Shown here piece by piece: positions 42,825 through 52,157 of a stretch of DNA of 64,000 nucleotides. The notes below the pieces were generated by a model. It had not been told where the DNA came from. It did no database searches and worked only from the letters and a program-made list of their open reading frames with translations. The stretch spans positions 5,456,001 to 5,520,000 of the forward strand of contig NZ_CP107928.1 in assembly GCF_036030735.1 (NCBI RefSeq), read 5' to 3'. A program made the translations under genes and the position numbers. How positions within the stretch are numbered: the stretch's first letter is position 1; each line of letters starts with the position of its first letter. This DNA comes from Streptomyces sp. NBC_00425 (GTDB taxonomy: Bacteria > Actinomycetota > Actinomycetes > Streptomycetales > Streptomycetaceae).

Positions 42825-44429
42825 TCAGGCTCCGCCGGAGGGGGCGCCCCCGGACGGGCTGATGAGTTTCCCTTCCACGGTGTCCCGCGGCTCCGGCGCC
42901 GCGGCCGCTCCCGCCGAGCCCCCGTCTCCGTCCCCGTCGGTGTTGATGGTCTCGATGATCGCGAGGCGCTCCGGGGTGTCCTCGGGCTTGACGAACCCGA
43001 TGACGATGTAGAGGACCAGTGACACGGCCAGCGGGATCGACACCTGGTACTGGAGCGGCACGCCGCCGTCGACGTTCCAGTTGATCGGGTAGTTGACCAG
43101 CCAGAAGGCCAGCAGGCCCATCGACCAGCTGCCGAGCGCCGCCGTCGGACCGGAGCGGCGGAACGGGCGCAGCAGACCCAGCATCATCGGGATCGCCATC
43201 GGGCCCATCAGGCCGGCGACCCACTTGATGACGACCGTGATGATGTCCTTGAAGGCGGGGGAGTTGACCTGGGTGGCCGCCGCCATGGACAGGCCGAGGA
43301 ACACGACGGTCGTCACGCGCGCCGCGATCAGTCCCGACCGCTGGTTCCACTCCCTGGCCCTGGCCCAGATGACGGGCGCGCAGTCCCGGGTGAAGACCGC
43401 GGCGATGGCGTTCGCGTCGGAGGAGCACATCGCCATCGTGTGGGAGAAGAAGCCGACGACGACGAGCCCCAGCAGGCCGTGCGGCAACAGCTGTTCGGTC
43501 ATCAGGGCGTAGGAGTCGGAGCCGTCCGGCTTGTTCGACGTCACCAGCAGCGGGGACATCCACATCGGGAAGAACAGCACCAGCGGCCACACCAGCCACA
43601 GCGCGGCCGACAGCCGAGCGGAGCGCTCGGCCTCCTTCGGGCCGGACGTGGCCATGTACCGCTGGGCCTGGTTCAGCATGCCGCCGTTGTACTCGAAGAG
43701 CTTGATGAACAGGAACGCGAGCAGGAACACCGTGCCGTACTGGGCGACGAGCGGCTTGTCGTGGCCCTGGAGCGCCGGCTGGTCCCAGGCGTCCAGGAAC
43801 CCGATGCCCTTGTCGTTCAGCTTCAGCACGACGGCCACGAACATCGCGATGCCGGCCAGCAACTGGATCACGAACTGGCCGAGTTCGGTCAGCGCGTCCG
43901 CCCACAGGCCGCCGATGGTGCAGTAGACGGCGGTGATCGCGCCCGTGATGAGGATGCCCTGGTTGAGGGAGATGCCGGTGAAGACGGACAACAGGGTCGC
44001 GATGGCAGCCCACTTGGCGCCCACGTCCACGATCTTCAGCATCATCCCGGACCAGGCGAGCGCCTGCTGGGTCTTCAGGTCGTACCGGTTCTTCAGGTAC
44101 TCCAGCGGGGACGCCACGTGGAGCCGCGACCGCAGCCGGTTGATGCGCGGCGCGAACAGCTTCGAGCCGATCGCGATGCCCAGTGCGATGGGGAAGGACC
44201 AGGTGACGAAGGAGGTGACGCCGTAGGTGTAGGCGATGCCCGCGTACCCGGTGAACATCACCGCGCTGTAGCCCGACATGTGGTGCGAGATGCCGGACAG
44301 CCACCAGGGCATCTTGCCGCCGGCGGTGAAGAAGTCGCTCACGTCGTCGACGCGTTTGTGCGACCAGACGCCGATCGCGACCATCACGCCGAAATAGCCG
44401 ATGAGCACGGCCCAGTCGAGACCGTTCAT
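42825..44429 (-). CDS. Sodium:solute symporter (SSS family)
   Basis: The 534-residue integral membrane protein has about 13 hydrophobic segments beginning LDWAVLIGYFGVMVAIGVWS. It carries the SSS features DFFTAGGKMPWWLSGISHHM, GYSAVMFTGYAGIAYTYG and CSSDANAIAAVFTRD. The family imports sugars, nucleobases or carboxylates with sodium. The C-terminus is a hydrophilic Asp/Gly/Ala tail. The ATG at 44429 has GGAGGG upstream. No adjacent enzyme indicates the substrate. Confidence 0.9.
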   Translation of the reverse strand: MNGLDWAVLIGYFGVMVAIGVWSHKRVDDVSDFFTAGGKMPWWLSGISHHMSGYSAVMFTGYAGIAYTYGVTSFVTWSFPIALGIAIGSKLFAPRINRLRSRLHVASPLEYLKNRYDLKTQQALAWSGMMLKIVDVGAKWAAIATLLSVFTGISLNQGILITGAITAVYCTIGGLWADALTELGQFVIQLLAGIAMFVAVVLKLNDKGIGFLDAWDQPALQGHDKPLVAQYGTVFLLAFLFIKLFEYNGGMLNQAQRYMATSGPKEAERSARLSAALWLVWPLVLFFPMWMSPLLVTSNKPDGSDSYALMTEQLLPHGLLGLVVVGFFSHTMAMCSSDANAIAAVFTRDCAPVIWARAREWNQRSGLIAARVTTVVFLGLSMAAATQVNSPAFKDIITVVIKWVAGLMGPMAIPMMLGLLRPFRRSGPTAALGSWSMGLLAFWLVNYPINWNVDGGVPLQYQVSIPLAVSLVLYIVIGFVKPEDTPERLAIIETINTDGDGDGGSAGAAAAPEPRDTVEGKLISPSGGAPSGGA

Positions 44430-44555
44430 GTGCGCCCTCCCAGGGATCAGCCCGGCGCTCATCGTGGGCGCTCATGCGTGGACACGACAAGTAACCGCGA
44501 GGTCAAAGGGAGGTAAAAGAATTCGGTATGATGTCTTGTGTTCACTCATATGAAC

Positions 44556-45341
44556 TCAGCGCATCAGCTCCCCGGCGTTGACCAGCAACGACTGCCCGGT
44601 GATCGCCCGTGCCCGGTCCGACGCCAGGAACACCGCCGCATCCGCCACGTCCCCGTCCGTGGCGAGCTCCGGCAACGCCATCCGTCCCGTGAGCCTCCCC
44701 AGCACCTCCTCCTCGGGCACCCCCTCGGTCTGTGCGGTGAACTGCACATAGGCCTGCACCGGCGGCCCCCACATCCATCCCGGCAGCACCGTGTTGACCC
44801 GGATGCGGTGCGGCCCGAGCTCCCGCGCGAGCGAGTACATCGCGCTCGTCAGCGCCCCCTTGGAGGCCGCGTACGCCGCCTGCCGCACCTGTGAGGGCGC
44901 CGCCACGGCCGACTGCGTCCCGATGAAGACGACCGACCCGCCCCGCTCCTTCAGCGCGGGCAGACAGGCCCGCGTCATCCGCAACGTGCCCAGCAGGTTG
45001 ACGTCCAGCACCGACTGCCATGTGGTGAAGTCGGCGTCCTCGACCCCGCCGAAGTACGAGTCCCAGGCCGCCACGTGCACCACCGCGTCGATCCCCCCGA
45101 ACCGCTCCCGCGCCAGTGCGGCCAGCGCCTCGCAGCTCTGCTCGTCGGTGATGTCGGCGGCCCGGTACGCGGTGCGCGCCCCCGCCGGGTCGATCTCGGC
45201 GGCGCTCTTCGCGAGGTTCGCCTCGGTCCGCGCCCCGAGCACGGCGTTCCCGCCGTCCCGCACGACCGCGGCGGCGACCTGGTGACCGAGCCCGGCGCCG
45301 ACCCCCGACACGACCACGGTCCTGCCCTCGAGCGATGACAT
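44556..45341 (-). CDS. Short-chain dehydrogenase/reductase
   Basis: The 261-residue SDR starts SLEGRTVVVSGVGAGLGHQV, with the glycine-rich cofactor loop SGVGAGLG. DIT, then HVAAWDSYFGG follow, with VHVAAW replacing the usual NNAG. The catalytic block GTQSAVAAPSQVRQAAYAAS is followed by KG (Ser, Tyr, Lys). RVNTVLPGWMWGPPVQAYV follows. It is divergent from the 287-residue protein at 45417 across one perfect regulon operator, so both are probably in the same pathway. GGGAGG precedes ATG 45341. Confidence 0.87.
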   Translation of the reverse strand: MSSLEGRTVVVSGVGAGLGHQVAAAVVRDGGNAVLGARTEANLAKSAAEIDPAGARTAYRAADITDEQSCEALAALARERFGGIDAVVHVAAWDSYFGGVEDADFTTWQSVLDVNLLGTLRMTRACLPALKERGGSVVFIGTQSAVAAPSQVRQAAYAASKGALTSAMYSLARELGPHRIRVNTVLPGWMWGPPVQAYVQFTAQTEGVPEEEVLGRLTGRMALPELATDGDVADAAVFLASDRARAITGQSLLVNAGELMR

Positions 45342-45368
45342 AGGGCCTCCCTGCCTCTTCCGCTCTAT

Positions 45369-45383
45369 CTGACGGAGCGTCAG
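45369..45383. promoter_or_regulatory. Operator CTGACG-GAG-CGTCAG (regulon site 8)
   Basis: A perfect 6+3+6 palindrome, 27 bases upstream of the leftward SDR start and 33 bases upstream of the rightward ATG at 45417. One site can control both genes. It is more than 13 kb from the other copies. Confidence 0.75.
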
Positions 45384-45416
45384 AGTATGGGCCAGTCACC
45401 GAGGATGGGGAAGAGC

Positions 45417-46280
45417 ATGAGCGAGGAGACGCACCGCGACAAGCACGGCGGCACGCACAGCGAGACGTACGCCGAACTGGCCGCCGTCGGCCCCTACGGG
45501 GTCCACCCCGGGCACGCCCTGATCACCATGGTCGAACCGCACCCCGGCCACGAGTACGCCTACAACCGCTGGTACGAGGACGACCACTACTACGCCGGCG
45601 CGATGGCCATGCCGTGGATGTACGCCGGCCGCAGATGGGTGGCCACCCGCGACCTGCAACTGCTCCGCTACCCCGAGAAGTCGGCGGTCGCCCAGCCCGT
45701 CACCGCCGGCTGCTACCTCTCCACCTACTGGATCACCGACGGACGCCACGGCGACCACATGAAGTGGACGGTCGCCATCAACAAACGCCTCAACCGCGAC
45801 GCCCGCGTCTACCACGACCGCACCCACGTGTTCACCGCGTTCCAGGACCACGCGACTACGGTCTACCGGGACGGCGCGGCGGGCCCGAGGGACTTCCACG
45901 CCCTCGACCACCCCTACGCGGGCCTCGTCGTCGAGGTGATCGACGCCGACTCGGCGCAGCAGCGCGCCGAACTCCTGCACTGGCTGCGCGCCCGCCACCT
46001 CCCGCGCCGGCTGGCCGGCTCCCCGGCCGCCATGGTCACCGTCTTTCGCCCCACCCCGCTCCCCGGCGACCGCATGACCTACGTCAAGCAGGTCGAGGGC
46101 GTCGACACCCGGCTGACCCTGCTGTGGTTCCTGGAGACGGCCCCCGGCGACTGCTGGGACCCGTACTTCACCGGTCTGGAGGAGGCGGTCGCGGAGTCGG
46201 GCCTCGGGCGCGTGGAACTGGTCGCGCCGTTCATCCCCACGGTGCCGGGCACCGACCGGCACGTGGACCGGCTGCGCTGA
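45417..46280 (+). CDS. Uncharacterised 287-residue protein, possible dimeric alpha/beta-barrel fold
   Basis: There is no signal peptide or membrane helix. The N-terminal half contains ITMVEPHPGHEYAYNRWYED and DHYYAGAMAMPWMYAGRRWV, reminiscent of ferredoxin-like dimeric barrels of the EthD/NIPSNAP type, where YNxWYxxxH is common. The second half (VEVIDADSAQQRAELLHWLR, RLTLLWFLETAPGDCWDPYF) has similar strand-helix order and may be a second copy. I know no function. The ATG at 45417 follows GGGGAAG and is preferred over ATGs at 45387 and 45405. Control by site 8 links it to the catabolic regulon. Confidence 0.7.
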   Translation: MSEETHRDKHGGTHSETYAELAAVGPYGVHPGHALITMVEPHPGHEYAYNRWYEDDHYYAGAMAMPWMYAGRRWVATRDLQLLRYPEKSAVAQPVTAGCYLSTYWITDGRHGDHMKWTVAINKRLNRDARVYHDRTHVFTAFQDHATTVYRDGAAGPRDFHALDHPYAGLVVEVIDADSAQQRAELLHWLRARHLPRRLAGSPAAMVTVFRPTPLPGDRMTYVKQVEGVDTRLTLLWFLETAPGDCWDPYFTGLEEAVAESGLGRVELVAPFIPTVPGTDRHVDRLR

Positions 46281-48215
46281 TCACCGCCGGTCCTTCAGCT
46301 CGTCCGGGCACGGCGTCCCCCGGGGCAGCTGGTAGGGCGCCGCCAGCCGGTACGTGCCCGCCTTCGGCGCGAGCAGCACCGTCCACTTGTCGCCGTCCGC
46401 GTCCTCCGCCGTCTCGAACAGGCATCCGTTGACGTTGTCGAACGTCTTCGGCTCGCCGTCGGAACGGTCCTTGGACTCCTGCGTCTCCTGCGGCGGCTTC
46501 AGGCTCTTGCCCTGCGCGTCCACCACGCTCAGCCACGGCGAGTACGGGATCCGGATCAGGATCCGCCCCGCCTTCTTCACGTCGATCGTCATCTCGCCCT
46601 GCTCGGCCCGCTGCACCACCGCGTTCGGCTCGGCGAGCGGGGCCGGATCGACGACCTTGAACAGCTGCCAGTTGGCGTCGCCCCAGATCTGCTCCAGATA
46701 GGGCAGCCCCCGCTGCACCAGCTGCCGCTCCCGCTCGCCGCCGTCCCCGTCCAGCGCCTCCTTGGGGACGACGACGAAGTGCACGGCCCACCGCTTCAGC
46801 CAGTCGTGGTAGTTCGCGGAGTTGAGGGTGTCGTCGTAGAAGAGCGGGTTGCGCTCCATGTCGGCCTGCCGGTTCCAGCCGCGGGCGAGGTTGACGTACG
46901 GCGCGAGCGCGGACGCCTCGCGGTGCGAACGGGCCGGCACGACCTCCACCCGTCCCTTCTCCGCGCCGACCCCCTGCAGTTCGTTGACGAGCGGCGCCAG
47001 CTCGCGCGCCCAGGAGGCCGCCGGGGTCGTCCGCACCACGTCGTCGACCGACTTGAAGCCGATCCAGCCCACGAACGTCAGCGACGACAGGACGATCACG
47101 TACCACTTGCGGCTGCGCGGCACGGCGAACGGCAGCGCCGCCATCAGCACCACACCCGTGAACATCATCGCGAGCCGGGTGATGTTGGACCCGATCTGCG
47201 AGCTGATCAGCCACACCAGCAGCACCCCGAGCCCGTACACCGCCGCCGTGATCCGCACCGTCCTCCAGTCGCGCGGGACGACGGCGAAGACGACGATCGC
47301 CGACAGCAGCGGCAGGAACGCCGAGCCGAAGGACATCGGCTGGGTGCCGGAGAACGGGAACAGCCAGGCGGAGAGGGCGACCACCACCGTCGGGGCGAGC
47401 CCGAGCGCCCACGCGCCAGGCCGCCGCTTCTGCAGGAACATCGCGACGGCGACTATGCCCACGAAGAGCCCGGCCACCGGCGAGCCCATGGTGGCGAGCG
47501 CGGCGAGCGGCGCCGCGCACAGCGCCTTCGCCCACCGTTTGTAGCGCCAGCGGTGCGGCCAGCAGAACACGACGGCGACCGCGCCCAGCGCGAACATGTT
47601 GCCGAGGCCGAACGTCACCCGGCCCGAGGCGGCGTTGCACAGCAGGGCGAAGATCCCCGCGAGCGCGGGCCACACGGGGTTCTTCACCGGCCTGCAGCGC
47701 AGCAGGATCAGGGTGAGCAGCCCCGCCGAGAGCGTCCCGGCGATCATCATCGTCGTGCGGACGCCGAGCAGGGACATCAGATACGGCGACACCATGCTGT
47801 ACGACACCGGGTGCATGCCGCCGTACCAGGCGAGGTTGTACGCCGAGTCGGGATGCCGGCCGACGAACTCGGCCCAGGCGTCCTGCGCCGCGAGGTCGCC
47901 GCCACTGTTCGCGAACGTGAAGAACCAGACGAGGTGCAGGACGCCGGACAGCGCCGTCATGGAGAGGACGAGATGGCGGCCGAGAGGCGCGCCGAGGCGG
48001 CCGAGGGCGCCGCGTATCCGGGACGTCCCGCGCGCGGGCCCGGTACGGTCCTCCCGCACGCTGTCCGGGACCCGGTCCTGGCCGAGGTCTACCATCGCGC
48101 CGCCCGCCGGGTCACGGTCGTGCTCGCCCGACTGGGGTGCGGGCACCCTGGCGCGCGAGCCGGCGTCCCGGTCCGGACCGGCGTCGTCGGCGCGTGTCGG
48201 TTCCGCAGTGGCCAC
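46281..48215 (-). CDS. Polytopic membrane protein with large extracytoplasmic C-terminal domain
   Basis: The product of about 644 residues has a hydrophilic N-terminus. Roughly 11 transmembrane segments follow between about residues 75 and 400 (HLVLSMTALSGVLHLVWFFT, GIFALLCNAASGRVTFGLGN, FLPLLSAIVVFAVVP). A soluble C-terminal domain of about 240 residues ends it, with KRWAVHFVVVPKEALDG and AGTYRLAAPYQLPRGTPCP. Order and domain type recall membrane glycosyltransferase-like or cell-envelope proteins, but no catalytic motif is recognised. Databases often label such Streptomyces proteins MFS transporters, which I cannot support. GTG 48215 was chosen from the GGGGAG upstream. Confidence 0.7.
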   Translation of the reverse strand: MATAEPTRADDAGPDRDAGSRARVPAPQSGEHDRDPAGGAMVDLGQDRVPDSVREDRTGPARGTSRIRGALGRLGAPLGRHLVLSMTALSGVLHLVWFFTFANSGGDLAAQDAWAEFVGRHPDSAYNLAWYGGMHPVSYSMVSPYLMSLLGVRTTMMIAGTLSAGLLTLILLRCRPVKNPVWPALAGIFALLCNAASGRVTFGLGNMFALGAVAVVFCWPHRWRYKRWAKALCAAPLAALATMGSPVAGLFVGIVAVAMFLQKRRPGAWALGLAPTVVVALSAWLFPFSGTQPMSFGSAFLPLLSAIVVFAVVPRDWRTVRITAAVYGLGVLLVWLISSQIGSNITRLAMMFTGVVLMAALPFAVPRSRKWYVIVLSSLTFVGWIGFKSVDDVVRTTPAASWARELAPLVNELQGVGAEKGRVEVVPARSHREASALAPYVNLARGWNRQADMERNPLFYDDTLNSANYHDWLKRWAVHFVVVPKEALDGDGGERERQLVQRGLPYLEQIWGDANWQLFKVVDPAPLAEPNAVVQRAEQGEMTIDVKKAGRILIRIPYSPWLSVVDAQGKSLKPPQETQESKDRSDGEPKTFDNVNGCLFETAEDADGDKWTVLLAPKAGTYRLAAPYQLPRGTPCPDELKDRR

Positions 48216-48386
48216 CTGAAGGCACTCCCCGTGTCCCGTCTTCTGTTCTCGGCCGCGTACCGTTCGCGTCCGCTTCACGGCTACGCCCTTGCGACCGGCG
48301 GCCTGTCCCGTTTCGCGACGCTAGCACGCACCCCGTCGGGCGGCTGCCCGACGGGGTGCGGAAGGCGTGCGGACGGGCGTCGCGGG

Positions 48387-51092
48387 TCAGCCGACGCGGG
48401 TCAGCTTGTCCGAGAAGCCCGGCTCGGCCAGGTCCGTCTGCAGGGCGACCGGCACCTTCACCGCGCTGCTGGAGCCGTCGCCGACGGTGAGCGTGCCCAC
48501 CTGGGTGCCGGCCTTGGCCGTGTGCGGCACCTCGCCGGCGGTGAACGAGAGCTTCACCGTCAGACCGGCCCAGCCGGCCGCCGAGACGTCCTTGGTGATG
48601 ACGACGGGCGTGTGGCCGCCGAGCTTGTCGTCCACGTACCCGACGACGTCGCCCTTCTTCAGGATCTTCGCCGAGGTGAGCGCGTCCTCGGCGGCGAGCA
48701 GCGCCGCCTGGCTGACCACGTTGGCCGTCTTGAGGATCTCGCGCTTGTGCTGGCCGAGGATCGCGCCGACGAGGGTCACCGACTTCCCGTCGACCTTCTT
48801 GCGGGAGGCGAACAGCAGGTTGCCGCCGGCCGCGCTGGTGCTGCCGGTCTTGATGCCGATCGCGCCGATCCTGAACGGCAGCTCGTTGTAGTTGGGCCAG
48901 TTCTTGCCGGACGGGTCGTCCCAGCTGGCCGCGCTGGAGATGGCGACGAGGGCCGGGACCTCCACGAACGCGCGGCCGAGCTTCACCTGGTCCTCAGCCG
49001 TGGAGACGGTGGTCTCCTTCAGGCCCGAGGGGTCGGTGTACGTCGTCTTCGTCATCCCGAGCTCCTTGGCGGTGGCGTTCATCTTCTTCACGAACGCCTC
49101 CACCGAGCCCGCGTCCCAGCGAGCGAGCAGCCGCGCGATGTTGTTGGCGGAGGGGATGATGACGGCGGACAGGGCCTGCTTCTCGGTGAGCTTGTCGCCG
49201 GCCTTGACGGTGTTGAGCGTCGACTCGCCGGACGTGACGTCGTAGCCGCCCTCCTTCTCCGCCAACGCGTCGACCTCGATCTCCGGGCCTTCCTCCCCGG
49301 CCTTCATCGGGTGGTCCTTGAGGATGATGTACGCGGTCATGGTCTTGGCGACGGAGCCGATGGCCACGGGCGTCTGCTTGCCGAAGGTGCCCATCGTCCC
49401 GACGCCGTCGGCGTCGATCCGGCCCTGCCCCTCGTTCGGCCAGGGCAGCTGCGTCCTGCCGCCCTCGAAGGTGTACGAGCTCTTCGCGGTCAGCGTGAGC
49501 GCGGTCGCCGGCAGCGGCCGCACGGCCTGCACGATCGCAAACACGACGACCAGCAGGAGGACCAGCGGCGTCCAGATCTTGAGCCGCCGTCCGAGGGTGC
49601 GCAGCGGGGTCGGCGGGGGCGGCGGGGTGTTCGTCAGCTCGGCCAGCAGGTCCAGCGGCGGCTTCGGCGGCAGCGGCTGCTGCGTGGTCCGCTCGGGGCC
49701 GACCTGCGGGACGAAAGCGGTGACGTCGGCGGCCGGCTGGGCAGCGGACTTCGGCGGACGGGGCTCGTCGAGCGGCTTGAGCGCGACGAACTTGCTCGTC
49801 CGCTCGGCCGGCGCCGCGGGCTTCTCGTCGGCCCGGGCGGTCTTCCCGGCGGTGCCGGCCTCGTCCGTCGCGTCGGCCGTGCCGGTCGCGTCGGTCGCGT
49901 CGGCCTTCTCCTCGCTCGGCCGGGGCTTGACGTCGCCGAGCTTCAGCATGGTGGTCGGCTGGTCGACGGCGGGCTTGGGCCGGGGGGTCTTGAAGACGGC
50001 GGTCGGCTGGTCGACGGGGGTGCGGTCGGCCTTGGCGTCCTCGGGCCCGGCGTCGGGCTCGGCGTCGGCCTTCTCGGGCTCGCCGGCGTCCGACGCCCAC
50101 TTCGGCGCGCGTTTGGCGGCCTGCCCGGCCTCGGCGTCTACCTCGGCCTTGTCCTGCGACCCGGCGACCTCGGCGGACGCGTCGGCCTCGTCGGGCTCGT
50201 CGGCGTTCTCGGGCCGCGTGTCCTCGGGCTCGTCGGTGGCGTCGGCGTCGGTGTCGGGGCGCTCACCGGCCTTCGCGGTGCTCTTCGGACGCGCGTCGGC
50301 GTCGTCCGGGTCCGTGGCGTCCGGGTCGGCGTCGTCCGGGTCGGCGTCCGCGTCGGCGCCGGGGGCGTCGTCCGGGGCGGTGTCCGGGACCGCGTCCGCG
50401 ATCTCGTCCGCGGGCTCTTGCTTCTCGCCGCCGGCCGGACCGGCCGCGGGGCCGTCCTCGGGGCTCTTGTCGTCCGCCGTGGCGACCCACTGGGCCACGG
50501 CCGCCCGCAGACGGTCCTCGCCGCCCGCGGGAGCCTTCCCGGCGGTCCCTGCGACGCCTCCGGCCTCGGCGGCGCCCTCAGGGCCGTCCCCGGCCCCGTC
50601 GTCGGCGGTCTGCGCGGCCGCTGGGGCCGTCTCGGCGTCCTTCGCGTCCCCGGAGTCGTCCGACCCGCCCGACGTCTCCGCAGGGGTCTCCTCGGCGTCC
50701 TCCGGCTCCCCGGCCGGCTCGGTCCGCGCGGACCCGGTCCCGGCGGCCTCGGCTTCGCTCCCGGGGGCGTCGGCGTCGGTCTCCGCGGCTTCGGCCTTCG
50801 CGGCCCCGGACTCCTCGGGCTCCGACTCCCCGGCCCCGGACTCCCCGGCCCCGGACTCCCCGGCCCCGGACTCCTCGGCGTCCTCGGTCTTCAGATCCCG
50901 TACCGAGAACACCCGCGTCGCCGTGTCCACGCCGCCGCGGGCCGACGAGGGCTCGCTGTCCCGCGCCACCGCGACCCGCGGATCGCGGATCTCGCGGGAT
51001 TCCCGTGCCTCGGGAACCGTGCCCGCGCTCCCCGACGTCGGTTCTGCCGACGACTCGCGCTGCTTCGACCTGTCGGGGGACTCGCCCGCCAC
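48387..51092 (-). CDS. D-alanyl-D-alanine carboxypeptidase (S11/PBP5-type) with very long acidic cytoplasmic region
   Basis: The 901-residue protein has about 510 residues rich in Ala, Asp, Glu and Pro, including four ESGAGE-type repeats. A single transmembrane helix (IWTPLVLLLVVVFAIVQAV) leads into an external S11 peptidase domain. The domain has active-site SVAK (in AIGSVAKTMTAY, near residue 575), SAN (in IIPSANNIARLL) and KTGST (in AIGIKTGSTSAAG). It would trim the terminal D-Ala of peptidoglycan stem peptides. Usual length is about 400 residues, so the N-terminal half is the unusual part, probably a disordered cytoplasmic interaction region. The S. coelicolor counterpart lies in the same gene order. 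Confidence 0.92.
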   Translation of the reverse strand: MAGESPDRSKQRESSAEPTSGSAGTVPEARESREIRDPRVAVARDSEPSSARGGVDTATRVFSVRDLKTEDAEESGAGESGAGESGAGESEPEESGAAKAEAAETDADAPGSEAEAAGTGSARTEPAGEPEDAEETPAETSGGSDDSGDAKDAETAPAAAQTADDGAGDGPEGAAEAGGVAGTAGKAPAGGEDRLRAAVAQWVATADDKSPEDGPAAGPAGGEKQEPADEIADAVPDTAPDDAPGADADADPDDADPDATDPDDADARPKSTAKAGERPDTDADATDEPEDTRPENADEPDEADASAEVAGSQDKAEVDAEAGQAAKRAPKWASDAGEPEKADAEPDAGPEDAKADRTPVDQPTAVFKTPRPKPAVDQPTTMLKLGDVKPRPSEEKADATDATGTADATDEAGTAGKTARADEKPAAPAERTSKFVALKPLDEPRPPKSAAQPAADVTAFVPQVGPERTTQQPLPPKPPLDLLAELTNTPPPPPTPLRTLGRRLKIWTPLVLLLVVVFAIVQAVRPLPATALTLTAKSSYTFEGGRTQLPWPNEGQGRIDADGVGTMGTFGKQTPVAIGSVAKTMTAYIILKDHPMKAGEEGPEIEVDALAEKEGGYDVTSGESTLNTVKAGDKLTEKQALSAVIIPSANNIARLLARWDAGSVEAFVKKMNATAKELGMTKTTYTDPSGLKETTVSTAEDQVKLGRAFVEVPALVAISSAASWDDPSGKNWPNYNELPFRIGAIGIKTGSTSAAGGNLLFASRKKVDGKSVTLVGAILGQHKREILKTANVVSQAALLAAEDALTSAKILKKGDVVGYVDDKLGGHTPVVITKDVSAAGWAGLTVKLSFTAGEVPHTAKAGTQVGTLTVGDGSSSAVKVPVALQTDLAEPGFSDKLTRVG

Positions 51093-51329
51093 CGATGCCT
51101 CCTCGTGTGCCGCACGCCGTCAGCGCGCCTGCCGAACCGTGAACAGCCCGCCCCGGACCCGCCTCGCGGCGTTGTCCGAACCATGTACCAGTGTCCTGTG
51201 TAGAGGGCTTGGCTCCTGCGGTAGACGAGAACGACATACCTACTGGTTCCACTACAAACAGGTCACGCACCCTCGACAGATGAATGTGAGAGGGGTCACC
51301 CTGTCATTCATCCACGCGGGGAGGCATGG

Positions 51330-52085
51330 ATGGGCAGGAGCCGCAGAACGATTCCGGAAGAGCTTCTTCTGCTGGCGTTGGACCCGACCACGGGTACCAC
51401 CGCACAGCCGCAGTCGCTCGACCTTGGTCTGGCCGGAGCACAGCTAGTGGAGCTGGCGCTGGCCGGGCGGATAGCCCCTGACGGGGATCGTATCGCCGTG
51501 GTGTCCCCACGGCCGACTGGAGACCCAACGCTGGACTGCGCGTTGGAGTTGCTGCGAAGGCGTGGCGCTCCCGTACGGGCTGTCCACTGGATCGGCGGGC
51601 CGCGTCTCGGGCTGCGCCAGATCTACCTCTCGCATCTGGAGCGGTGCGGCATGGTGCATGCCGTGGCGGGCCAGATGTGCGGAGTGCTGCCGACGACTCG
51701 CTACCAGGCGACGGACACCGACATCAGCCGGGAGATCAAGGCCCGGCTGGACTCCGCGATCCGCACCGGCGTTCCGCCGGACCCGCGGACCGCGGCGCTC
51801 GCCGCCCTGGCGCATGCGGTCGGCCTCGGCAAACACCTGTACCCGGGTAACGAGGGACGCTCGTCCCGATCCCGGTTGCGGGACCTGATCAGGCACGACC
51901 CCATGGGCGGCCTCGTGGCGCACGCCGTGATGGACGTCCAGAACGGCGCGGCGGCACAGCCGCGCCGCAACCAGGCGCCCCCCGGCCGGCAGGCCGGACC
52001 GGGAGCCAGGCCCGCTCCGGAACCCGCCCGTGGCGTTCCGGCGCAGCCGCACCGCAACCCCATGGCGCGTGTGGTGGCCCTCTGA
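51330..52085 (+). CDS. GPP34 (Golgi phosphoprotein 3-like) family protein
   Basis: The 251-residue protein has the GPP34 core. It starts TIPEELLLLALDPTTGTTAQ and continues with LAGAQLVELALAGRIAPDGD. DCALELLRRRGAPVRAVHWI and LAALAHAVGLGKHLYPGNEG follow. Eukaryotic GOLPH3 binds phosphatidylinositol-4-phosphate. Streptomyces GPP34 proteins lie near developmental regulators and their role is unresolved. The C-terminus is a Pro/Arg/Ala-rich tail (from about residue 205). ATG 51330 follows GGGGAGG. Confidence 0.88.
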   Translation: MGRSRRTIPEELLLLALDPTTGTTAQPQSLDLGLAGAQLVELALAGRIAPDGDRIAVVSPRPTGDPTLDCALELLRRRGAPVRAVHWIGGPRLGLRQIYLSHLERCGMVHAVAGQMCGVLPTTRYQATDTDISREIKARLDSAIRTGVPPDPRTAALAALAHAVGLGKHLYPGNEGRSSRSRLRDLIRHDPMGGLVAHAVMDVQNGAAAQPRRNQAPPGRQAGPGARPAPEPARGVPAQPHRNPMARVVAL

Positions 52086-52123
52086 GCCGTCAGACCTGAG
52101 ACCTGTTCGGGAGCCGACGCGGC

Positions 52124-52157
52124 CCGCGCGGGGCGGTGCATCTGCCGCCCCGCGCGG
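52124..52157. terminator. 13-bp perfect hairpin after the GPP34 gene
   Basis: CCGCGCGGGGCGG (52124-52136) and CCGCCCCGCGCGG (52145-52157) with an eight-base loop, 39 bases after the stop at 52085. Confidence 0.8.

Noticed and set aside
46779..51203. Rightward open frame of 1474 codons opposite the membrane protein and carboxypeptidase genes
   Set aside because: Composition is Arg/Gly/Val-biased with no domain pattern; the opposite strand has clear S11 peptidase motifs.
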